From contig JAUMYJ010000001.1 in assembly GCA_030528715.1 (NCBI GenBank), forward strand, positions 137,971 to 201,882: a stretch of 63,912 nucleotides of DNA, read 5' to 3'. This document shows positions 9,340 to 17,331 of this stretch, one piece after another; position 1 is the stretch's first letter; each line of letters opens with the position of its first letter. The position numbers and the translations under genes were made by a program. A model generated the notes under the pieces. That model saw nothing but the letters and a program-made list of their open reading frames with translations. It did no database searches and was not told the DNA's origin. Origin of the DNA: Bacteroidales bacterium. GTDB taxonomy: Bacteria > Bacteroidota > Bacteroidia > Bacteroidales > Bacteroidaceae.

Positions 9340-10371
9340 TTGGCACAACAGCTACCACTACTCACAGAAATGGAGCAAGCAAGTTGCCTAGGAGGAACGC
9401 ATAGCGCATATTCGAGCCTAGGAACAGCACAAAAAGACCAAGAAAACCAAGCAATCGCTGGGCTGGAACAAAGTGTATTCTCTACCCAAATAGGAGATAC
9501 AAACCAAAACATGGTCGGAGGCCTCACAGACTTCACAACGCTGGCGAAAGATAAAGACAACCAAAAACACTATACACCAGGAACAGGTGGACACAACATC
9601 GTTTTTTCTGGTTATCTCGCGCCCGAAGAATCGGGATTTTTAAGCGATGATTCAGGATATTTCGGAGACTCAGGAAGCATTGGCTATACAGGAGGAGATG
9701 CAGATGGGGAATATATGCTCCCAGATGACAACCCTCCTAGCAAAGGAGGTGGAAGCCCAACCCGTCCTTTCAACCGCAATCCATACCGCAACATCAGTTA
9801 TCATAAGAGCATAGATCCTGCACTCGGAAATCAAATCACAGATTTGCTCAATAAAAGTCCAGAGCTAAGGGGAATTTTATCTCCTTTTATTAAAGGAGGA
9901 GGAAAGCTTAGGTTTGAAATCGATCCGAATATAACTAACCCTAACGTACTAATGGACACAAGAATGAGCAACGGAGACCTAATCATCAGTATTAATCCAA
10001 CGCATGTAGATGCTAATGGTTTTCATGGAGTCTATACCAATGGTAGTAAAGACAACGTAGGATATATACATGATGGTACTATAAAAAGTACGTTTGCTGT
10101 TGCTATAGCGCATGAAGCTATTCACGCAAAACATGTACATGTATATGCAGAAGCGATGGAAACAACCCAGCATATGCCAGCAGTTGCGAGAGAATACTTA
10201 CTGAGCAAAGGTTATAGTATTGATTTCGCAAACATATTTTTCACTTATGAAAATGGAGCTTGGCGCAAGGCAAATCATAATGAGATAGATGAAAGGGAGC
10301 ATGCATACATTTCAAAGTACAATCACGAAGTATTAGATCGCGTCAAAGGGCAATATAGAGGAGGCTTTTAA
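9340..10371 (+). CDS. double-glycine-leader protein with HExxH metalloprotease motif (candidate T1SS cargo)
   Basis: A 343-codon frame counted from TTG 9340. The N-terminus LTEMEQASCLGG|THSAY looks like a double-glycine leader of the sort cut by C39-peptidase ABC transporters; such a transporter lies 3.2 kb downstream. Residues 20-145 are a Gly/Ser/Asp-rich, low-complexity stretch. The C-terminal domain carries HEAIH (residues 258-262, a zincin-type HExxH), with EREH at 318-321 as a possible third ligand or auxiliary acidic site. The frame lacks a normal start. ATG 9308 is out of frame by one base; a fifth A in the AAAA run 9313-9316 would give MVKITKASLDELAQQLPLLT, a well-formed leader. So this is either frameshifted or phase-variable, or it initiates at TTG. 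Function as a secreted protease or bacteriocin is inference. It is far larger than usual GG-leader peptides. Confidence 0.7.
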   Translation: MAQQLPLLTEMEQASCLGGTHSAYSSLGTAQKDQENQAIAGLEQSVFSTQIGDTNQNMVGGLTDFTTLAKDKDNQKHYTPGTGGHNIVFSGYLAPEESGFLSDDSGYFGDSGSIGYTGGDADGEYMLPDDNPPSKGGGSPTRPFNRNPYRNISYHKSIDPALGNQITDLLNKSPELRGILSPFIKGGGKLRFEIDPNITNPNVLMDTRMSNGDLIISINPTHVDANGFHGVYTNGSKDNVGYIHDGTIKSTFAVAIAHEAIHAKHVHVYAEAMETTQHMPAVAREYLLSKGYSIDFANIFFTYENGAWRKANHNEIDEREHAYISKYNHEVLDRVKGQYRGGF

Positions 10372-10409
10372 GAAGCTCAAATTATTAACACCCCAAACAT
10401 TGGATCATC

Positions 10410-11078
10410 ATGCTACACAAAATACGTTTTATCAGCCTACTTGGCATTGCCTTAGTGAGCTTACATTGTAGCCAAACGCCCCATGGCGTAGCTCAGACAA
10501 CGCACGCACAAGACATACCTGCAAACGACACAATCCGCTTAGTCAATAGCGTAGCGCAACTACAAGCCTTACCCAAAGGTAGCATCATTGAGCAGTGCGA
10601 CTTGTCAGGACAAGCCATACCTACACAGCTACAAAAGCAGCTGAAAGACTACCAAATCATACACCTCAAACTCGAAAACTGCCAACTGACCTATCTAGAT
10701 GCCCAAGAACTCCCACAAAGCTTACAAACACTCAATGTAAGCCACAACAAACTAAAAGAAGACCTCATCTTAGAACCAGAGCTACTGCCTAACCTAAAAG
10801 TACTCAACTGCTCCTATAACGAAATAAATAGACTACACATCACACGCACAATAGTACATCTCAATGCCGCTCACAACAAACTAAGAAGGCTAACACTACT
10901 CAATGTTTACAAACACGATGAGCGGTTTCCAAAATACGTCAACGTAGCTTACAATTGGAACCTCCATTATGCGCTAGGCTTCCCAGTGGAAGAGGTAGAT
11001 ACACTCATAAGCTATAAGGCAGCACGAGGCAAAAAATTGGTATATGGTCCATTGCCTGATGGGTTTAGTTTTCATTAG
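10410..11078 (+). CDS. exported leucine-rich-repeat protein
   Basis: A 222-residue protein with an N-terminal hydrophobic signal (FISLLGIALVSLHCSQ); the cysteine could be a lipid site, but histidine at -1 is not canonical. Residues about 60-170 carry leucine-rich repeats of the short bacterial type, for example LQTLNVSHNKL, LKVLNCSYNEI and IVHLNAAHNKL. LRRs mediate protein binding. It lies 38 bases after the HExxH protein gene in the same direction. A partner or immunity role for the cargo is possible, but nothing in the sequence proves it. The ATG at 10410 precedes the signal directly. Confidence 0.75.
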   Translation: MLHKIRFISLLGIALVSLHCSQTPHGVAQTTHAQDIPANDTIRLVNSVAQLQALPKGSIIEQCDLSGQAIPTQLQKQLKDYQIIHLKLENCQLTYLDAQELPQSLQTLNVSHNKLKEDLILEPELLPNLKVLNCSYNEINRLHITRTIVHLNAAHNKLRRLTLLNVYKHDERFPKYVNVAYNWNLHYALGFPVEEVDTLISYKAARGKKLVYGPLPDGFSFH

Positions 11079-11189
11079 CTCCATCGTGAGTGCACATCAT
11101 CAATACACAAAGAGAAGTGTATTGGAATAAACATTAGAGGAGTATTGACTCAACCATCTAACAGCCCAAACAAATAAAAACATCATGAA

Positions 11190-11618
11190 ATGAAACAAAT
11201 TGCTCTAATGCTATTGCTAACGCTAGTAAGTTGTAATGGCTATGAGGTCAAAGTTGATCTCCATAAAGTTGAGGAGAATCGCGCATACACGATGACTGAT
11301 TTATTCAGCATCTCATGCGATAGTTTTTACGTAGTTACTCCGTACGTATCGGGGCGATTAGATTCTGCCGCATTTGATTGTCCAAAGCAAATAAAAAAAG
11401 TCGCTACTCACAATGCATATGCCTCGAGCGAGGATAAGGCTACCATAGTGTTTGTCCAAAAGGACAAAGCCATTGGCTACGCCACAATACAATGGTGTAG
11501 GGATAGTGGCTTTGTTCCACCCTTAAAGGGATTAAAGGGATATGCAATGAATACGCGCGTACAAATCAATGAGCATAAATGCCTTATGCTCTCAGAGGGC
11601 ACGAACGATGGCGTTTAA
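11190..11618 (+). CDS. small lipoprotein of unknown function
   Basis: A 142-residue protein beginning MKQIALMLLLTLVSCNGYE. The lipobox LVSC at residues 12-15 predicts lipidation and export. The rest has no domain I recognise; it has three further cysteines and short strand-like segments. It is followed by a strong terminator hairpin (11690-11730), so it closes the cargo-side unit (HExxH protein, LRR protein, this lipoprotein). By position it is a candidate immunity lipoprotein, but that is conjecture. Confidence 0.7.
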   Translation: MKQIALMLLLTLVSCNGYEVKVDLHKVEENRAYTMTDLFSISCDSFYVVTPYVSGRLDSAAFDCPKQIKKVATHNAYASSEDKATIVFVQKDKAIGYATIQWCRDSGFVPPLKGLKGYAMNTRVQINEHKCLMLSEGTNDGV

Positions 11619-11689
11619 GAGAGCTAGCAACATTAGAACTCAAATTTCCGAGTGTAAGCTCCGGTTACCTTAGCCTGATAAAGCATTCC

Positions 11690-11740
11690 GTCTGCTACCT
11701 GCATCTTCTAGCAGAAGGTTGGTAGCAGACCTATATCTTT
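11690..11740 (+). terminator. terminator between cargo unit and export operon
   Basis: Perfect 10-bp arms GTCTGCTACC (11690-11699) and GGTAGCAGAC (11721-11730), followed by a T-rich stretch. It separates the small lipoprotein gene from the export genes. Confidence 0.7.
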
Positions 11741-11771
11741 TATTCTCATCGTTACTAAACGACAAATCCCT

Positions 11772-12212
11772 ATGAAAATTAAGTTATTAATCAGTCTTCT
11801 CTTCCTTGCCTCAGTGTCACTTTCTGGACTAGCGCAAGTTCGAGGAGAGGGTGTCATACCCGATGGACTTGAATGGCAACAAAAAGAAAAGGCCTTATTT
11901 GTATATGGCTTTTATGCTGCCTACATGAATGGTGTGATGTACACCCCATCTGCCGAAATGGCCAATCGCTTACTCAAAGCGTATACACATCGCCGTGTAC
12001 GCCGAGAGCGTGAGTACATGCCTCTACTAAACGCACAAGACTGCACACCACATAACCTCAACACACTAAAAGTAACGCCACTTAACACAGAGTGGTATGA
12101 GGTAAAGTTTCAAATCGCTACTATAAATCCTAGCGACTCTATGCAGTATCTCGTGAGGAAAGTGCGCTTAGCCCCTAAAAAGCGCACCTACCAAATTGTA
12201 GAGGTCAAGTGA
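11772..12212 (+). CDS. small exported protein leading the export operon
   Basis: A 146-residue protein with a clear signal peptide (MKIKLLISLLFLASVSLSGL, then AQ). The mature part has FVYGFYAAYMNGVMY and a basic patch HRRVRRERE. I do not recognise a family; a resemblance to small periplasmic domains such as DUF3828 is too weak to assign. Its stop (TGA 12210-12212) is one base before the presumed start of the HlyD-type gene, so the two are translationally close and clearly one operon. A role in the export system is likely from context only. Confidence 0.68.
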   Translation: MKIKLLISLLFLASVSLSGLAQVRGEGVIPDGLEWQQKEKALFVYGFYAAYMNGVMYTPSAEMANRLLKAYTHRRVRREREYMPLLNAQDCTPHNLNTLKVTPLNTEWYEVKFQIATINPSDSMQYLVRKVRLAPKKRTYQIVEVK

Positions 12213-12213
12213 C

Positions 12214-13587
12214 TTGGACACATGTGCACTTGCATCAAATTATGATGTAACGCAGACACGCTATTCAGCATTGCAGCCGTACAATGTGTGGCATCGTACG
12301 GCTGCAATTATCAAACATCTTGCCATTGTGAAACGTTCAGAAGAAGTTCAAGATATCATAGACCGCATGCCTACCCACTGGTGCTGGTGGGTAGCAGGGC
12401 TGGTGGCACTACTCATGGGCTGCCTCATCGCACTTAGTTGCTTCATTCGCTACCCTGAGACTGTAGATGGTCATGTCTCAATTACAGGAAAAGTAGCCCC
12501 AGTACGTTTAGTAGCGATGCAGAGTGGGCGCCTCCATCCATTACTCACACGAGGGGCTATGGTGAAGCCTGGAGATGTAGTGGCCTATATGGAAAGTGGT
12601 GCTAAATACGAAGACTTTATACAGCTTAAAACCACACTCACACAAGGCGATACCACAAGTCTTGTGCACACCTTTGAGCTTGGTGAACTCTCCCCAGCTT
12701 ATAATGCCTACACGACAGCTAAAGAACGCTTGCAACGCCTACAACACTCCAAACGCTACACGGCTGTACGTCGTAGTTTACAAGAGCAAATCTCTGCTAA
12801 CAGCCAAGTAGCCAGCCAACTCTTACATACACAAGCTATTAAAGCTAAAATCCGTGCTAATCTAGCGCATGATGTCTATCGTGATAGTTTGCTACATAGC
12901 CGAGGCATGAGCACACTAAGTGAACTAGAAGCCAAACGCAACCTCTATTACCAGCAACTCGAGAGCGAGACCCATTTGCAGGTCAATCAACTCACGAAGC
13001 AAGCTGAGATAAAGACCTCACAGCTCGAAATTGCACGTAGCTACATCGAAGAAGAAGAAACCCTAGAAGAAGCATGGAGCGACATGCAAGCTAAACGCCA
13101 AGCACTCCTCAACGAACTGCGACTATGGGAGGAAAAATACCTCATACGGGCTACTATGGCTGGTAGACTTGACTACCTAGGATTTTGGCGAGACAATATG
13201 GTAGTAACAGCTGGAACAGAAGTATTTAGCATACTTCCATATCACAATACCATCATAGGAGAAGCCTATATAGCCTCACAAGGAGCAGGCAAGATAACCG
13301 TAGGGCAAGAGGTAAATGTGAAACTCAGCGACTACCCCTACGATGAGTTTGGCCTACTCAAAGCCAAAGTTGCTGCCATCTCAAGTTTAACACAAAAACC
13401 AACAGCAGGACAACAGGTCGTAGAGAGCTATCTAGTAGAGCTCAGTTTTCCGAATGGCTTAACAACCAACTTTGGCTACGAGCTACCACTCAATTTCGAG
13501 CGCAAAGGCACAGCCGAAATCATCACAAAACCCAAACGTCTGATAGAGCGCCTATTTGACAACCTCAAAGCACGCACCACAAAATGA
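12214..13587 (+). CDS. HlyD-family periplasmic adaptor of bacteriocin-type exporter
   Basis: Membrane-fusion protein linking the inner-membrane ABC exporter to the outer-membrane channel. Of 457 residues, RSEEVQDIIDRMP precedes a single membrane segment (about 55-75), then come a beta-barrel/lipoyl half (VDGHVSITGKVAPVRLVAMQSGRL), a long alpha-hairpin region (about 160-305) and the second lipoyl/barrel half (LIRATMAGRLDYLGFW). This is the layout of Bacteroidetes HlyD partners of C39 ABC transporters. An in-frame TAG at 12199-12201 bounds the start, and TTG at 12214 is the best choice since the next Met falls at the membrane segment. Its stop overlaps the next start (ATGA). Confidence 0.88.
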   Translation: MDTCALASNYDVTQTRYSALQPYNVWHRTAAIIKHLAIVKRSEEVQDIIDRMPTHWCWWVAGLVALLMGCLIALSCFIRYPETVDGHVSITGKVAPVRLVAMQSGRLHPLLTRGAMVKPGDVVAYMESGAKYEDFIQLKTTLTQGDTTSLVHTFELGELSPAYNAYTTAKERLQRLQHSKRYTAVRRSLQEQISANSQVASQLLHTQAIKAKIRANLAHDVYRDSLLHSRGMSTLSELEAKRNLYYQQLESETHLQVNQLTKQAEIKTSQLEIARSYIEEEETLEEAWSDMQAKRQALLNELRLWEEKYLIRATMAGRLDYLGFWRDNMVVTAGTEVFSILPYHNTIIGEAYIASQGAGKITVGQEVNVKLSDYPYDEFGLLKAKVAAISSLTQKPTAGQQVVESYLVELSFPNGLTTNFGYELPLNFERKGTAEIITKPKRLIERLFDNLKARTTK

Positions 13588-15779
13588 ACCTTTTCCACCG
13601 CTTCCCGATAGACTATCAAATGGATGCACAAGACTGTGGGCCTACTTGCCTAAAAATGATAGCAAAACACTATGGTAAGTATTACTCACTGCAACACCTG
13701 CGCGATAAGTGTGGCATTACCAAAGTCGGTGTGTCTCTGCTTGACCTTAGCACAGGTGCCGAGAGTATCGGCTTACGTACGCTATCGGCTAAGTGTGACA
13801 TGAAGGGACTCGTAGAGAAAATACCTTTACCCGTCATCATTTTCTGGCAACAAAGCCACTTTGTCGTGGTTTACCACACCACAAAGCGCTATATTTACGT
13901 AGCCGACCCTATGAAAGGGCGTGTCAAGTACACACACCAAGAGTTTGCAGCAGGATGGCTATTCGAAGACGAGCCCTATGGGGCATTGCTCGCCATCGAG
14001 CCAACGGCAACTTTTGCCGATAGTAAGGCCGAACGTGAGCAGCAAAAAGATAGCTTTCTCTCTATCCTCAAATACTTTGCCCCTTATAAGGGCAATTTCT
14101 CACTGGTCTTTGTAGTAATGCTCATTGTGACACTCCTACAAGGCATCTTACCCTTTATATCTAAAGCAGTGATAGATGTAGGTATAAAGACCTCTGACGT
14201 GAATTTCATCAATATGGTGCTAGTGGGCAACATCGCGATCTTAATTAGCGTCATGGTCTTTAATGTGCTGCGTGATTGGATACTCATGCACATTACAGCG
14301 CGTGTCAATATAGCACTCATATCCGATTACCTTATCAAACTAATGAAACTACCCATCAATTTCTTTGAAAACAAATTGCTGGGAGACATTTTACAACGTG
14401 CACACGACCACGAACGCATCCGCAATTTTGTGATGAACAATTCGCTCTCACTCGTCTTCTCTACCTTTACATTTATACTCTTTTCTATTATCCTACTCAT
14501 TTACAATACCACTATCTTTTTTATTTTCCTTGGTGGTTCAGCCCTTTATGTGGGTTGGGTACTACTCTTTTTAAGCGTACGCAAAAAGCTAGATTGGCAA
14601 TATTTTGAGCTACTTGCGCGCGACCAAAGCTATTGGGTAGAAACAGTGGGGGCAATGCAAGATATCAAAATCTATAACTACGACAAGACACGGCGCTGGA
14701 AATGGGAGGGCATACAAGCAGGTTTATATCATGTCAATAAGCGTGTCATGACGATAACCAACATGCAAAACCTCGGAGCACAATTCATTGAGAGCATTAA
14801 GAATATGACCATTGTTTTCTTTTGTGCCACAGCTGTCATTCGTGGTGAAATCACATTTGGGGTAATGATCTCTACACAGTTTATTTTAGGGATGCTCAAT
14901 GGACCACTGGTACAATTCATCAATTTTGTCGTATCAGCACAATATGCCAAAATATCATTTATGCGTATGAATGAAATTCGTCAGCTTGATGATGAAGAAA
15001 AACTCCTTTCTATCGGTAGTAGCACTATTTTGCCTGAACAGCGCGACATCACACTCGAAAACGTCCACTTTCAATACACACCCAACGCTCCTTTTGTACT
15101 CCGTCATATTTACCTTACAATCCCTCAACACAAAGTGACAGCCATCGTGGGCGGTAGTGGGAGTGGTAAGTCTACATTACTCAAACTCTTGGTACGCCTT
15201 TATAACCCAACCTATGGAGAAATTAAAATGGGAGGGATGAATACACAAAGTATCAATCTACACCAATGGCGTAGTCTATGTGGTGTCGTGCTGCAAGATG
15301 GCAAACTATTTAGCGAAAGTATCTTAACAAACATCGTATTAGAAGACGAACACATTGATTACGACCAGCTACACCGCTGCTGCCAAATAGCCCAAATCGA
15401 AGATGAAATCTTAGCTCTGCCCAAGGGATTTGACACTAAGATCGGAGAGAATGGACGTGGTTTGAGTGGTGGCCAAAAACAACGCTTACTCATTGCACGC
15501 GCCCTCTACCGCAACCCTCAAATACTCTTTCTAGATGAAGCTACCAATGCACTTGACACCATCAACGAAGCACGCATAACCACGGCACTCAACAAAGCTT
15601 TTGAACAGCGTACTGTGGTCATTATAGCCCATCGTTTAAGTACAATCCGTAATGCAGATCAGATAGTAGTGATGCATCAAGGCCAAATCGTAGAGGTAGG
15701 CACACACGAAGAGCTGCTCCAAGCCAAGAGATACTATGCAGAACTCATTGACTCTCAAACCCAAAAACTAGACAGCTAA
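13584..15779 (+). CDS. peptidase-containing ABC transporter (C39 peptidase, bacteriocin-type)
   Basis: Exporter of 731 residues that cleaves double-glycine leaders and pumps cargo across the inner membrane. N-terminal C39 papain-like domain: catalytic Cys18 (QDCGPTC), His92 (QSHFVVVY), Asp108 (VADPMKG). Then come an ABC transmembrane domain (about 165-440) and an NBD with Walker A GGSGSGKST (from about residue 523), signature LSGGQKQR, Walker B ILFLDEAT and H-loop IIAHRLST. All key residues are present, so it should be active in both cleavage and export. It overlaps hlyD by four bases and is followed by the channel gene. Cargo is not proven; the nearby CLGG-leader HExxH protein is the obvious candidate. 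Confidence 0.93.
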   Translation: MNLFHRFPIDYQMDAQDCGPTCLKMIAKHYGKYYSLQHLRDKCGITKVGVSLLDLSTGAESIGLRTLSAKCDMKGLVEKIPLPVIIFWQQSHFVVVYHTTKRYIYVADPMKGRVKYTHQEFAAGWLFEDEPYGALLAIEPTATFADSKAEREQQKDSFLSILKYFAPYKGNFSLVFVVMLIVTLLQGILPFISKAVIDVGIKTSDVNFINMVLVGNIAILISVMVFNVLRDWILMHITARVNIALISDYLIKLMKLPINFFENKLLGDILQRAHDHERIRNFVMNNSLSLVFSTFTFILFSIILLIYNTTIFFIFLGGSALYVGWVLLFLSVRKKLDWQYFELLARDQSYWVETVGAMQDIKIYNYDKTRRWKWEGIQAGLYHVNKRVMTITNMQNLGAQFIESIKNMTIVFFCATAVIRGEITFGVMISTQFILGMLNGPLVQFINFVVSAQYAKISFMRMNEIRQLDDEEKLLSIGSSTILPEQRDITLENVHFQYTPNAPFVLRHIYLTIPQHKVTAIVGGSGSGKSTLLKLLVRLYNPTYGEIKMGGMNTQSINLHQWRSLCGVVLQDGKLFSESILTNIVLEDEHIDYDQLHRCCQIAQIEDEILALPKGFDTKIGENGRGLSGGQKQRLLIARALYRNPQILFLDEATNALDTINEARITTALNKAFEQRTVVIIAHRLSTIRNADQIVVMHQGQIVEVGTHEELLQAKRYYAELIDSQTQKLDS

Positions 15780-15791
15780 TCTACACATAAC

Positions 15792-17231
15792 ATGCTAAAA
15801 TACCATGCATTATTTTTAGCGTTTGCTTGCAGCTTCATGACACTTGCATTCGGGCAAACACCCACCATAAGTCTATCAGAGAGTATCGCACTGGCACAAG
15901 TACAATCAACCACTGCTAAGCAAGCACGATCTGCCTATAAACAAGCTACATGGGACTACGAGATGTATCGTGCTAACCTTAAACCTAGCCTAGCCCTCAG
16001 TGTTACACCAGCACGCTACGTCAGCAACATTGTACAACGCTATAATTCTGAACAAAATCAAGATGTATATCGGCGCCAACAAAGCTATCTCGCTACGAGC
16101 CGTCTAACACTCACACAGCCAGTAACCTTCACAGGTGGTACACTACAAGTCTACTCTGATCTCAACTACTATCGTACTTTTGGGCTAGCCTATCAAACAC
16201 AATACGCCAGTAGCCCAATCGTAGTCAGCTATAAACAACAACTCTTGGGCTATAATCCTTACAAATGGATGAAGCATATAGAACAAAAACGACTCAGAAT
16301 GGCACAACAACAATTAGCGCATAGCCTAACAATCGTAGCTTTGCAAACTGCCAATCTGTATACTGACGCACTCGTAGCCCAAAAACACATGGAACTACTC
16401 CAAGAACAAATTACTAACAACGACACACTATTAGCCAAAGCCCTAATACTAGAACAACTTGGTAGACTTAATACTAGCGACGTACTCACCTTACGTTTAG
16501 AACTATCCAAGACACGTACACAACACCTTGAAGCACAACAAACACTACATAAGTTGCTATGGCAACTATGTGATTACATCGGACTACCTCATGACTCACA
16601 CGTTCAACTAGCTGCTTTAGATACACCTCCCCTCCCCAACCTTAGTGTACAAGAGGTAATACAGCATACATTAGCCACCCATCCACAAGTGTTGCAACAT
16701 ATCATAAGAACTACTGCTGCACAACAAGCTGTAGACAAAGCCCAAAAACAACGCTGGATAGACCCATCACTAGAACTATCATTAGGCTTTAACCAAAGCG
16801 GCAACAGCCTACCACTAGCTTACCAAAATCTACTGCGACAAGATATCGTTTCGGTAACTATTTCAATACCTATTATAGATTGGGGAGTGCGTAAAAGACA
16901 GCTATACAAAGCGAAAGAAACACTCAAAGTAGCACACCTAGCAGTTGATGAAGCAGCTCAGAAACTACATCAAGACATAGCGACATTAATGCAAGAGATC
17001 CCCTTGCGCCTCCAAGTCCTACACCTATATAAAACTAATATTGCCTTAGCACAGCAATTACAGCAAGAGAGCCAAGAGCGTTTCCTCCTTGGCAAAACGA
17101 GACTTGAAGAACTACTCAGAGCTAACCAAAGCCTTCACGAAACAGAGCAAAGTTACCTCCAAACCCTCAAACGCTGTTGGCAAAATCACTACACACTACA
17201 AACCTATCTCCTGCATACATCCCATGACTAA
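15792..17231 (+). CDS. TolC-family outer-membrane channel
   Basis: Outer-membrane efflux protein of 479 residues completing the tripartite exporter. Signal peptide MLKYHALFLAFACSFMTLAFG, then the OEP pattern TISLSESIALAQ... with two internally similar halves: long alpha-helical stretches rich in Gln/Leu/Ala around 180-260 and 380-460, separated by strand-rich parts. It starts 12 bases after the ABC gene, in the same operon. The operon ends in an unusually long perfect hairpin. Confidence 0.9.
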   Translation: MLKYHALFLAFACSFMTLAFGQTPTISLSESIALAQVQSTTAKQARSAYKQATWDYEMYRANLKPSLALSVTPARYVSNIVQRYNSEQNQDVYRRQQSYLATSRLTLTQPVTFTGGTLQVYSDLNYYRTFGLAYQTQYASSPIVVSYKQQLLGYNPYKWMKHIEQKRLRMAQQQLAHSLTIVALQTANLYTDALVAQKHMELLQEQITNNDTLLAKALILEQLGRLNTSDVLTLRLELSKTRTQHLEAQQTLHKLLWQLCDYIGLPHDSHVQLAALDTPPLPNLSVQEVIQHTLATHPQVLQHIIRTTAAQQAVDKAQKQRWIDPSLELSLGFNQSGNSLPLAYQNLLRQDIVSVTISIPIIDWGVRKRQLYKAKETLKVAHLAVDEAAQKLHQDIATLMQEIPLRLQVLHLYKTNIALAQQLQQESQERFLLGKTRLEELLRANQSLHETEQSYLQTLKRCWQNHYTLQTYLLHTSHD

Positions 17232-17256
17232 CCTAAGGAACCTAGAGATAGACTAC

Positions 17257-17322
17257 CTTTCCCCCATACTATTAGGGCTGTGTCACCTATCTGTGACACA
17301 GCCCTAATAGTATGGGGGAAAG
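17257..17322. terminator. 30-bp perfect bidirectional terminator hairpin
   Basis: Arms 17257-17286 and 17293-17322 are perfect reverse complements (30 bp) around the six-base loop CTATCT. They are bounded by TTT/AAA, so either strand yields a U-rich tail. It lies between the convergent channel gene and pyk. Confidence 0.9.
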
Positions 17323-17331
17323 ATTCTCAGC

